Shown here piece by piece: positions 56,960 to 64,000 of a stretch of DNA of 64,000 bases. Source of the stretch: an uncultured Kangiella sp. (GTDB lineage Bacteria; Pseudomonadota; Gammaproteobacteria; Enterobacterales; Kangiellaceae); contig CANMKR010000001.1 in the NCBI GenBank assembly GCA_947498625.1, positions 426,090-490,089 on the forward strand, written 5' to 3'. The position numbers and the translations under genes are program-made. Every line of letters starts with the position of its first letter. The first letter of the stretch is position 1. A model generated the notes under the pieces. That model did not search any database. It was not told where the DNA came from and saw nothing but the letters and a program-made list of their open reading frames with translations.

Positions 56960-57438
56960 TGTGGTCTTTTGAAAGTCATCAGTTGTATTATCGGCCACTA
57001 GAAACGAATGATATAGAGCTTTATACGAGCTTGTATACAGACTCAAAAACTATGAAGGATATTGGTGAGCCTTTATCGTATGCTGGTGCAGAGTCTGCAT
57101 TTGAAAAACAGTTATCAAGAAATAATTCTTATGATTATTTACTGTCAATACGATTAAAAAAAAACAATGAAAAGGTTGGGTTAGTTGGAGTTAGCTTGCT
57201 AGATAAGGATGAGTGTAAAGTTAATTTAGGGATAATGGTCCTCAAAAAATTTCATCGAAAGGGTTATCCACTAGAAGCGCTAACTGCGTTAATAGATAAT
57301 CATAGAGAGCAACTCCCTCAAACTATTTTTTCTACAGAAATAATGGAGCGTAACTTTCCAGCAAAAAGACTTATGACTAAGCTTGGTTTTAGACAAACAG
57401 AACAAACGGAAGATAAGTGCTTTTGGGAGTTAAGGTAA
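56959..57438 (+). CDS. GNAT-family N-acetyltransferase
   Basis: A 159-residue GNAT of the ribosomal-protein-acetylase (RimJ/RimL-like) type. Residues YYRPLETNDIELYTSLYTD open the fold, and LGIMVLKKFHRKGYPLEAL contains the RxxGxxxEAL acetyl-CoA loop. NFPAKRLMTKLGF is the usual C-terminal motif. It overlaps the pepB stop by one base and its own stop codon directly abuts the ATG of the methyltransferase. It may tailor the borosin-type peptide, but that is inference from position. Confidence 0.85.
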   Translation: MWSFESHQLYYRPLETNDIELYTSLYTDSKTMKDIGEPLSYAGAESAFEKQLSRNNSYDYLLSIRLKKNNEKVGLVGVSLLDKDECKVNLGIMVLKKFHRKGYPLEALTALIDNHREQLPQTIFSTEIMERNFPAKRLMTKLGFRQTEQTEDKCFWELR

Positions 57439-58227
57439 ATGGAAAATAAAGTGTCAGGCTCTCTAGTCTGCGTTGGTCTAGGGATTACCTTGGGGGCTCA
57501 TATTACCCCGGCAGCCATGAACCAAATTGTAGAGGCAGATATTGTTTTTGTAGCGGCATCTAACGGTATAGTAGAAAAGTGGGTGGAGTCACTTAATGCA
57601 AACTGCGTCAGCTTGCAAAAATATTACTCTGAAACTAAACCGAGAAAAATCACCTACCTTGAAATGCAGAATGTGCTTCTCGAAAATGTCCGTAATGGGA
57701 AAAGGGTATGCGGGGCTTTTTACGGCCATCCCTGTGTTTTTGCTCAGGCACCGCGCAAAGCAGTCCAGCAAGCCAAAAAAGAAGGGTTTGAGGCTTATAT
57801 AGAGCCAGGAATTTCTGCGGAAGCATGTTTATATGCAGACTTGGCAATTGATCCTGGTCAAAAGGGGCTCGTTCAATATGAAACTAGCCAATTCATGGGT
57901 TATAAAAGAAATCTAGATACCGCAGCGTACTTGATACTTTGGCAAATAGGACTTGCGGGAGATATAGCTTCTAACTCATTTAATACGGATACTAGAAAGC
58001 TCCAAATGCTAGTTGATAAGTTATTCCGGAGCTATCCTTTAGATCACGAAGTTATTATATACGAAGCAAGAGTATTGCCCACAGATAGAGTAAGGGTTGA
58101 TAGGGTTAGGTTATCTAAGCTACCAAATGCGGAGTTAAGTATGATATCCACTTTAGTAGTTCCGCCAGCGACAAGATTAATTGACATTACAGATAAACCA
58201 ATGTCAAATAGATTGAACAAAGAATAA
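57439..58227 (+). CDS. borosin-type peptide alpha-N-methyltransferase (TP-methylase fold)
   Basis: A 262-residue tetrapyrrole-methylase-fold enzyme. The N-terminal SAM/fold motif is GLGITLGAHITPAA (about 13-26). Tyr63, Arg69 and Tyr73 form the pattern Y-x5-R-x3-Y in YSETKPRKITY, equal in spacing to Tyr66, Arg72 and Tyr76 of the fungal borosin enzyme OphMA. FYGHPCVFAQ and the IEPGISAEACLYADL segment are also typical of this group, not of cobalamin enzymes. The enzyme lacks a fused C-terminal precursor, as in the split Shewanella SonM/SonA type. It probably methylates backbone amide nitrogens of the small protein encoded 19 bases downstream. Confidence 0.85.
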   Translation: MENKVSGSLVCVGLGITLGAHITPAAMNQIVEADIVFVAASNGIVEKWVESLNANCVSLQKYYSETKPRKITYLEMQNVLLENVRNGKRVCGAFYGHPCVFAQAPRKAVQQAKKEGFEAYIEPGISAEACLYADLAIDPGQKGLVQYETSQFMGYKRNLDTAAYLILWQIGLAGDIASNSFNTDTRKLQMLVDKLFRSYPLDHEVIIYEARVLPTDRVRVDRVRLSKLPNAELSMISTLVVPPATRLIDITDKPMSNRLNKE

Positions 58228-58246
58228 ATCAATACAGGGGTATAGT

Positions 58247-58495
58247 ATGAATCATATAATTAATTTTTTATCAGAATATGGGGAGAAGGGAGCATTAGTT
58301 TCTGAAGCCCAGACTCAAAATTTATTGGAAAAGCATGGATTGACAACAGCAGAAGCTAGCACAGTTTTATCTGGGAAATCTGATGAATTAGCAAAATTAC
58401 TTGACATAAAAGGTAACATTTACGCTATTTTAGTTCCTGCTGAAGATGATGATGATAGCGAAGAAGCTGAAGAGTCTGAGAGTATCGCTGCTTAG
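58247..58495 (+). CDS. putative split-borosin precursor peptide
   Basis: An 82-residue protein preceded by a good site (AGGGG, eight bases from ATG). Residues 1-52 are predicted helical (NFLSEYGEKG, TQNLLEKHGLTTAEASTVLSGKSDEL) and resemble the borosin-binding leader domain of SonA-like precursors. Then comes a hydrophobic stretch I58-P64 (IYAILVP), the most likely core to be N-methylated, and a tail of 13 mostly acidic residues (66-78). No cysteine is present. Identification rests on size, layout and adjacency to the methyltransferase; the core position is inference. Confidence 0.75.
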   Translation: MNHIINFLSEYGEKGALVSEAQTQNLLEKHGLTTAEASTVLSGKSDELAKLLDIKGNIYAILVPAEDDDDSEEAEESESIAA

Positions 58496-58499
58496 CCAA

Positions 58500-60290
58500 G
58501 TGGTTAAAAAACTTAAAGCTTTTAAATTTTATTCCCCATATTGGATTTCAATATGGGGTTTTTGCATTTGTATAGCTTTAACCCCTTATAAATTGCTTTC
58601 AAGTGAAGCCGCTGATTATGATGCGAATATAACTGAACTTCTTACCAATGCGGATAAGTATAAAAGTAGCGATGTTGAAAAATATTTGCAGCTTCTTGAA
58701 CAGGTAAAACAATCAAAGCAAGAATTAAACAAAAAGCAGCAAGAGCTTCTTAAGTATTTAGAGAGCTACAAGAGTGCTTATGATGGTAAGTTTGAAGATG
58801 CCATTCTTGGATATCAAGAAATATTAGCTGACTCAAATGATGAAGAAATTAAGTTTAGAGCCAAGATTTCTCTTGTTAATATCTACGGTATTGTTCGCAA
58901 CTACTCGGAAGGTTTCAGTTATTTACAATCGTTAATCCAAGACATCCCAAATATTAAAAATCATGAATACCGACAGCAAGGTTTGATAATTGCAGCTTTT
59001 AACTATAATTCATTTCAAAAATACGACAAAGGTTTAGAGTATTCAGACAAGTTATTGAGTGAGCAGTTAACGGAGAGAAATAGTTGCTTTGCCAAACAGT
59101 TAAAGGCTGAGGCCAGTTATCACTTAAATACATTAGAAGTAGACTTGAAATTCTTGGATAGTGCAGCGCTACATTGTGAAAGAATAAATGAGATGATTGC
59201 TGCTTCTCTAATTCATGTCTTAAAAGCTCGTTACTTTTTGAACAATAATGAGCCTGAAAAGGCCGCCAATTACTTGTTGAAACATCATAGCTTGGTAAAA
59301 AGTTCTGAATATCCGTCAATCCTTGGGCAATATTATATAGTTTTTGCTAAAGCAAAATTAGCATTACTTGAAATAGATGAAGCAGAGTTTTATGCCAATA
59401 AGGTTCTAGAAATAGTTGATAGAGAAGAGTATGTAAAATCAAAAGTTGTGGCTTACTCTTTGCTTCATGAAATTGCTAAGGAGAAAGGTGATTTTAAGTT
59501 AGCATTAGAACATTATGAGCGTTACTCTCAAGCAGACAAGGCGCAGATTAATGAGGTTCTTGCGCAACAGTTGGCTTATAATATTGTCGAGCATCAAACC
59601 GAAGAAAAAATTCAAGAAATAAAATTACTTAACAAACAAAATGAAGTTTTAAAATTAGAGCAAGATTTATCCAAAGAAGAGGCTTCTAACAATCGTTTAA
59701 TGGTTATTCTGCTAATCTTCATTTTGACGTCATTGGCTTTTTGGACTTATCGTGTAAAGCGCAATCAAATTAAATTAAAGCGCCAATCGGAGACTGATTT
59801 ATTAACAGGCGTTAGTTCGAGGCAGCATTTTTATTTCATGTGCCGTAAGACCCTTGAGCATGCTAAGAAAACCAATCAAGAAGTCACCTTTGTGTTATTT
59901 GATATGGATGGCTTTAAATCGGTTAACGATAATTATGGGCACTTAGTTGGCGACTGGGTTTTAAAGAAAGCAGTAAGCGTTTGTATCCCATGCTGGCGAA
60001 AAAATGATATTGCTGGTCGTTTAGGTGGTGAGGAGTTTGCCTTAATGCTACCTACCTGCAATATGGAAAGAGCACAAGAAATTGCCGAGCAATGTCGTAA
60101 AGCCATAGAAGCAGTTGATACTTCTGATTCAGGCCATAAATTTCCTTTATCTGCTAGTTTTGGTATTACCACCACTAGATTCTCAGGATACGAGTTTAGC
60201 AAAGTTATTGGCGATGCCGATAAAACCATGTATCAAGCAAAAGCAGCTGGTAAGAATCAAGTATGCTGTGTCGAGATTTCAGACAACTAA
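58500..60290 (+). CDS. membrane TPR-GGDEF diguanylate cyclase
   Basis: About 596 residues from GTG 58500, just after the precursor stop. An ATG at 58446 opens the same frame inside the precursor gene, so the start is uncertain. A signal-like membrane segment (about 13-36) is followed by a TPR-rich periplasmic region (about 45-360), a coiled coil (about 375-400), a membrane helix (about 405-425) and a GGDEF domain. The active site reads GGEEF (509-513), so cyclic-di-GMP synthesis is likely. It may be driven by the same transcript as the borosin genes. No EAL domain is present. Confidence 0.85.
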   Translation: MVKKLKAFKFYSPYWISIWGFCICIALTPYKLLSSEAADYDANITELLTNADKYKSSDVEKYLQLLEQVKQSKQELNKKQQELLKYLESYKSAYDGKFEDAILGYQEILADSNDEEIKFRAKISLVNIYGIVRNYSEGFSYLQSLIQDIPNIKNHEYRQQGLIIAAFNYNSFQKYDKGLEYSDKLLSEQLTERNSCFAKQLKAEASYHLNTLEVDLKFLDSAALHCERINEMIAASLIHVLKARYFLNNNEPEKAANYLLKHHSLVKSSEYPSILGQYYIVFAKAKLALLEIDEAEFYANKVLEIVDREEYVKSKVVAYSLLHEIAKEKGDFKLALEHYERYSQADKAQINEVLAQQLAYNIVEHQTEEKIQEIKLLNKQNEVLKLEQDLSKEEASNNRLMVILLIFILTSLAFWTYRVKRNQIKLKRQSETDLLTGVSSRQHFYFMCRKTLEHAKKTNQEVTFVLFDMDGFKSVNDNYGHLVGDWVLKKAVSVCIPCWRKNDIAGRLGGEEFALMLPTCNMERAQEIAEQCRKAIEAVDTSDSGHKFPLSASFGITTTRFSGYEFSKVIGDADKTMYQAKAAGKNQVCCVEISDN

Positions 60291-60314
60291 ACAATTGCCA
60301 TAATTCATCATTAT

Positions 60315-60341
60315 ATTCCTATTTTTTAAGATAGGGATTTT
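60315..60341 (+). terminator. weak terminator after the GGDEF gene
   Basis: ATTCCTAT/ATAGGGAT forms eight pairs (one wobble) with an eight-base loop and a short T-run. It separates the accessory cluster from mrcB. Confidence 0.45.
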
Positions 60342-60380
60342 GTTATCATGAGTTAACTCTATAGCAATATCGTTAGTTAT

Positions 60381-62648
60381 ATGCCAAAAGCAAAGAAACC
60401 TTCAAAAGCCACTAAAACTAAGTGGCAACGTCTTAAAAAGTTTTTTTTAAGGATTTCCTTATTGGGCTTTACCTTTTTGTTTGTACTGGTCATCTATTCA
60501 GATGCGCAAATTAAAAAACAATTTGAAGGGAAGAAGTGGCAATTGCCGGCAAGAGTTTATGGGCAGCCGTTAATTTTAGCTGAAGGAAAATCGTTGACAC
60601 CTGAGCGATTAAAGCAAGAGCTACAATTATTGGGTTATCGTAAAACCGTCAAAGCAGTTAGGGCCGGTGATTATGAGAACTACGGTGATTATTTTTATAT
60701 CTATGCGCGTGATTTTAAATTCTGGGATGAGCATGCTCCGGCACGCGAAATTGCTTTTAACCTAGGGAATAGTAAAGTAGAAGACTTAAAAGATCATGTA
60801 AATGGTGAGCCGTTGCAATATGCGCGCTTAGACCCTTTGTTGATTGGACAGATTTATCCCAATCATCAAGAAGATAGATTGCTAGTAAAGCTTGATGAGA
60901 TTCCTGACTCGTTAAAGCAAGCTTTGATAGTCACAGAGGATCAAGGTTTTTATGGTCACTATGGAATTTCTTTAAAAGGCATAGCCAGAGCTATTTGGTA
61001 TAACATCAATAATGATGGTCGCTCTCATGGCGGTAGCACTATTACTCAACAATTGGTTAAAAATTATTTTTTAACACGAGAAAGAAGTTTATGGCGGAAA
61101 TTTAGAGAAGCCATCATGGCAATGATTCTAGAAGTTCGTTATGAAAAAGATGAAATTCTACAGGCCTATTTTAATGAAGTCTTTTTTGGCCAAGATAAAA
61201 ATAGAGCTATCCATGGAGTAGGCTTAGCCAGCCAATACTATTTTGATAAACCTATCGATAAATTAACCGTCGCCCAATCGGCTTTATTAGTAGCAGTTCT
61301 GAAAGGCCCATCAAGTTTCGATCCCTATCGTAATCCAAAAAATGCCTTAAAAAGACGCAACCTAGTTTTGAAATTGATGCACAACAAGGGAGTGCTAACC
61401 GAAGCTGAGTACAGTGAACAGTTGCAAACCAGTTTAGCAATCGTTAAAAAGCCTCAGCTAAACTTATCAAAAGTTCCAGCATTTATGGATCTGGTCAAAC
61501 GAGAATTAAAACAGGGTTATTCTGATGAGGAGTTAAACTCAGAAGGTTTAAGGATCTTCACAACTTTAGATCCGGTCACTCAGCGTTATTTAGAAACGCG
61601 TTTAAGTAAAGCGATGCAAGATGTTGAAAGCATTCGTGGGATTGAAGAAGGCACCTTACAATCAGCCGTCATTATTACAGAAGCAACTTCTGGCAAAATT
61701 GTTGCATTTGTAGGTGACAGAAAAGAAGGCTATTCGGGCTTTAATCGAGCCTTAGATGCCAAAAGACAAATTGGTTCAGTTATAAAGCCTTTTGTGGTGG
61801 CTGCGGCATTAGCTGAAAGTGACGCTACTCAGCTGAATCAAATGATTTTAGACAATAAAATTAGCTTACCGCAACGAGATGGCACTAATTGGGAACCGCA
61901 AAACTATGATGAAAAATTCCATGGTAATGTGACTTTGTTTGAAGCGCTGAGCAAATCATATAACATCCCGATGATTAAGTTGACTCAGCAAGTGGGTGTG
62001 GCTGATGTTGCAGATTATATAGAGTCGCTAGGAGTTGAAAAAGTTAGAGCTTTGGATGCACTACCTTTAGGGGTGCTGGAATTATCGCCATTAGAGTTAA
62101 CTAGCTTATATCAAGTTTTAGCTAGCGGTGGCCTGCAAATTAAACCGTCAGCAATTGAAGCTGTAACTGATAGTGATGGTGGCTTATTAGAGCGTTATCC
62201 AATAGAGTCGAAAAGAGTTATGAGTGAAATTCATAATTACTTAATTACATCCAACCTATTGCATGCAACCAAAAGCGGTACAAGTCAAAGGTTGAAAAGT
62301 AAAATTCCTTGGACTAATTTTGCAGGTAAAACGGGCACTACCAATGACTTAAAGGATTCTTGGTTTGCAGGTTTTTCTGAAGAGCACTTAGGCGTTGTTT
62401 GGATTGGCCGAGATGATAATAAAGCGGCTAACATTACAGGCTCTTCTGCAGCACTTCCAGTGTTTATTGATATTTTTGAAGGGATCAATACTCAATCTTT
62501 AAAACTGGGTTATCATCAAGATATTGAGTGGCAACGTATTGATCTTAATACGGGTAACTTGGCTGGTGATTACTGTAAAAGAGCTGAAAGTATTCCTTTT
62601 GCCTACGGTAAAGCACCAACTCAAAAGCAAGATTGCGAGGAATATTAA
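60381..62648 (+). CDS. mrcB: bifunctional penicillin-binding protein 1B
   Basis: A 755-residue class A penicillin-binding protein. A basic cytoplasmic tail and one membrane helix (about 28-48) precede a UB2H-like domain (about 65-150), the site for the LpoB activator in E. coli. The glycosyltransferase domain has EDQGFYGHYGIS and GGSTITQQLVKNYFL. The transpeptidase domain has SVIKP (SxxK), SKSYN and KTGTT motifs. No cell-wall recycling gene is adjacent. Its stop overlaps the HIT gene start. Confidence 0.95.
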   Translation: MPKAKKPSKATKTKWQRLKKFFLRISLLGFTFLFVLVIYSDAQIKKQFEGKKWQLPARVYGQPLILAEGKSLTPERLKQELQLLGYRKTVKAVRAGDYENYGDYFYIYARDFKFWDEHAPAREIAFNLGNSKVEDLKDHVNGEPLQYARLDPLLIGQIYPNHQEDRLLVKLDEIPDSLKQALIVTEDQGFYGHYGISLKGIARAIWYNINNDGRSHGGSTITQQLVKNYFLTRERSLWRKFREAIMAMILEVRYEKDEILQAYFNEVFFGQDKNRAIHGVGLASQYYFDKPIDKLTVAQSALLVAVLKGPSSFDPYRNPKNALKRRNLVLKLMHNKGVLTEAEYSEQLQTSLAIVKKPQLNLSKVPAFMDLVKRELKQGYSDEELNSEGLRIFTTLDPVTQRYLETRLSKAMQDVESIRGIEEGTLQSAVIITEATSGKIVAFVGDRKEGYSGFNRALDAKRQIGSVIKPFVVAAALAESDATQLNQMILDNKISLPQRDGTNWEPQNYDEKFHGNVTLFEALSKSYNIPMIKLTQQVGVADVADYIESLGVEKVRALDALPLGVLELSPLELTSLYQVLASGGLQIKPSAIEAVTDSDGGLLERYPIESKRVMSEIHNYLITSNLLHATKSGTSQRLKSKIPWTNFAGKTGTTNDLKDSWFAGFSEEHLGVVWIGRDDNKAANITGSSAALPVFIDIFEGINTQSLKLGYHQDIEWQRIDLNTGNLAGDYCKRAESIPFAYGKAPTQKQDCEEY

Positions 62649-63067
62649 TGTTTGAGTTAGATCCGATTTTAGCCAAGGATACGCATGAAGTCGGTGAATC
62701 GGATTTGTGTAAGTTTTTACTGATGAATGACTCACAATTTCCTTGGGTAATCCTCGTACCTAAAATTAAAGAAATCACTGAGATATTTCAGTTGAGCAGC
62801 CAGCAGCAAAATATTTTGATGGAGGAATCTACTCAAGTCCTAGAGTTAATGGCGCAAGAGTTTAACGCAGATAAGATGAATGTGGCTGCGCTTGGCAATG
62901 TGGTTTCTCAATTACATATTCATCACGTCGCTCGGTTCAAGACAGATATCGCTTGGCCAGCCCCGGTTTGGGGGCATAGTGTTGCTAAGCAATACGATAA
63001 GGATTCCTTAGAGGAAATACTGCTACGCTTTAGAAAGTTATTTAAAGAAATAAAGAGCTTCAGTTGA
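62648..63067 (+). CDS. HIT-family protein
   Basis: About 139 residues from ATG 62648, one base overlapping the mrcB stop, with GAGGAA upstream. The histidine triad-like segment is QLHIHHVARF (proteobacterial HIT subfamily form), followed by the AWPAPVWG motif usual for that subfamily. HIT proteins hydrolyse or transfer nucleotide phosphates. The stop codon lies within the terminator stem that follows. Substrate unknown. Confidence 0.88.
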   Translation: MFELDPILAKDTHEVGESDLCKFLLMNDSQFPWVILVPKIKEITEIFQLSSQQQNILMEESTQVLELMAQEFNADKMNVAALGNVVSQLHIHHVARFKTDIAWPAPVWGHSVAKQYDKDSLEEILLRFRKLFKEIKSFS

Positions 63068-63077
63068 AGCTCTTTTT
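63052..63077. terminator. terminator overlapping the HIT gene stop
   Basis: AAAGAGCTTC/GAAGCTCTTT forms ten pairs with a four-base loop and a T-run. The opposing M28 gene ends at 63093, so it probably serves both. Confidence 0.85.
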
Positions 63078-63092
63078 ATTTGGAAACTTACG

Positions 63093-64000
63093 TTATTGAG
63101 GACGCTTAAAATTAAAGTGCGGATTTTCCAACCATTCAATCTTGGTATCTTCAGGCAATGATTTAATCGCATTGGCAACCGCGATAGAAAAGTTGGTTAA
63201 GTTTTCAAAATCAATGACGGACAGGTCATCACCTACTTGATGATAATGAGGTTGTCCTTTCCAAATAGACATGGCATGCATTGGAATGCCTGTAATATCA
63301 GCTTTTTTTCCCTCTCTAAAAACTTGATTACCTTTTTCTTTGGTCATATCCATCATGGCAAAAGGGGCATTATCCGAGCGCATAAATAAGAACTGCTCGG
63401 CAAAAGGATCTTCACCAAGAGTCCACCCTTGTTTCTTAAGTTGAGATTTCATCTCAGGGTAAAGTGATGAGTAAGCGAAACCAGTCATCCAAGCGTTATT
63501 AGGCTCACTTTTTGAGCCAACTAGCTCAAACATAAAGCCAGACTCGATTTTATCCAATGGCACTAACGGGTTATCAACAAAGTGTTTAGAACCTAACAAG
63601 CCTTTCTCTTCCGCATCCCAGGCTGCGATAATAATATTGAAAGGAAGTTTAGGTGCTTTTGCTAATTCTCTAGCAATAATTAACGAAGCGACTACACCAC
63701 TGGCATCATCATCAGCACCATTAAAAATTTGGTCGCCTTCAAGTTTAGTGTTTATACCAACGTGATCATAATGAGCGCCAATGACTAGGTATTTATCATT
63801 ATCGCAGTTACAGTCGATAGAACCGATAATATTAACAGCCTCAAGTTCAGCTTTTTTCGTCTTTGCTATAAACTCTTGACGAAAAGATTTTGTCTTCGGT
63901 AGAGGTTTAAGGCCGATGGTTTGATACTGCTCAATCAGCCATTGTTGGATTTCCACCATAGGTTCGCTGCCAGTTTCGCGTCCTAATTTATTGTCATCAA
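63093..64000 (-). CDS. partial M28-family metallopeptidase
   Basis: The frame is open to the right edge, so the N-terminus and signal peptide are outside the window. The ATG at 63959 is internal: the codons upstream spell DDNKLGRETGSEP, the GRxTGS motif of M28 aminopeptidases. Metal ligands are visible in GAHYDHVG (His, Asp), NGADDDASGV, AWDAEEKGLLGS and SDNAPFAM. The C-terminal His is in HYHQVGDD. The family acts on peptides in the periplasm or outside the cell. It converges with the HIT gene. Confidence 0.88.
   Translation of the reverse strand, partial: DDNKLGRETGSEPMVEIQQWLIEQYQTIGLKPLPKTKSFRQEFIAKTKKAELEAVNIIGSIDCNCDNDKYLVIGAHYDHVGINTKLEGDQIFNGADDDASGVVASLIIARELAKAPKLPFNIIIAAWDAEEKGLLGSKHFVDNPLVPLDKIESGFMFELVGSKSEPNNAWMTGFAYSSLYPEMKSQLKKQGWTLGEDPFAEQFLFMRSDNAPFAMMDMTKEKGNQVFREGKKADITGIPMHAMSIWKGQPHYHQVGDDLSVIDFENLTNFSIAVANAIKSLPEDTKIEWLENPHFNFKRPQ

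Noticed and set aside
57439-58227. Cobalamin/siroheme (precorrin) methyltransferase, RsmI or diphthine synthase
   Set aside because: The fold is shared, but there are no tetrapyrrole genes nearby, the Tyr-x5-Arg-x3-Tyr pattern is that of borosin enzymes, and a small precursor-like gene follows.
58247-58495. Acyl carrier protein or plain acidic hypothetical protein
   Set aside because: No DSL phosphopantetheine motif, and the leader-plus-hydrophobic-core layout beside the methyltransferase fits a RiPP precursor better.
63959-63959. Start codon of the M28 peptidase
   Set aside because: Upstream codons continue the conserved GRETGSEP motif to the window edge, so this ATG is internal.

Overview
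The window is a stretch of moderately AT-rich chromosome from a free-living Gammaproteobacterium. The evidence is the gene order: tRNA-fMet(metY)-rimP-nusA-infB-rbfA-truB-rpsO-pnp, then miaB-phoH-ybeY-corC-lnt-leuS-lptE-holA-nadD-rsfS-rlmH-mrdA-rodA-mltB-rlpA-dacA-ybeD-lipB-lipA, and sfsA-dksA-gluQ-pcnB-folK-panB-panC. These are classical gammaproteobacterial housekeeping blocks. LptE, Lnt, RlpA and a Cpx-type envelope stress system point to a Gram-negative double membrane. A relative of Kangiella or a similar marine lineage is possible, but that is an impression and not something I could test.

Layout. 1-2452: a partial secreted cysteine-containing protein facing a secreted GGA-repeat beta-helix protein, with a symmetric operator-like array between them. 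2464-12328: stringent-type promoter, initiator tRNA, a structured leader and the translation/transcription/RNA-decay operon up to pnp. 12343-14615: small envelope proteins of uncertain role. 14871-35142: a nearly unbroken same-strand block of about 20 kb for tRNA modification, ribosome maturation, lipoprotein acylation, LPS assembly, NAD synthesis, cell elongation and lipoic acid synthesis. 35343-44142: FKBP isomerase, GST, M48 lipoprotein protease, ACT-like protein, DedA, LysE, then cpxRA divergent from a spy/cpxP-like gene with CpxR-type boxes between them. 44144-54020 (minus strand): acs, pantothenate genes, deoxynucleoside kinase, folK, pcnB, an inserted DUF3800 gene, gluQ, dksA, sfsA and a Rieske protein. 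54142-64000: hydrolase, ribA, pepB, then the accessory cluster, then mrcB, a HIT protein and a partial M28 peptidase.

The most interesting locus is 56959-60290. A GNAT acetyltransferase gene abuts a TP-methylase that carries the Tyr-x5-Arg-x3-Tyr catalytic pattern of borosin peptide-backbone alpha-N-methyltransferases. Nineteen bases later comes an 82-residue small protein with a helical leader-like region and a hydrophobic C-terminal segment (I58-P64) before a very acidic tail. This looks like a split borosin RiPP pathway of the SonM/SonA kind. A membrane TPR-GGDEF diguanylate cyclase gene follows directly. It sits between ordinary housekeeping genes (pepB and mrcB).

How the genes work together: the first block couples transcription elongation (NusA), initiation (IF2, tRNA-fMet), 30S maturation (RimP, RbfA), tRNA modification (TruB) and RNA turnover (PNPase). 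The second block joins the elongasome core (PBP2, RodA, DacA, MltB, RlpA) to lipoprotein and LPS export functions and the lipoate pathway. No CRISPR array, insertion sequence, integrase or prophage was seen. tRNA-fMet is the only RNA gene I could support.
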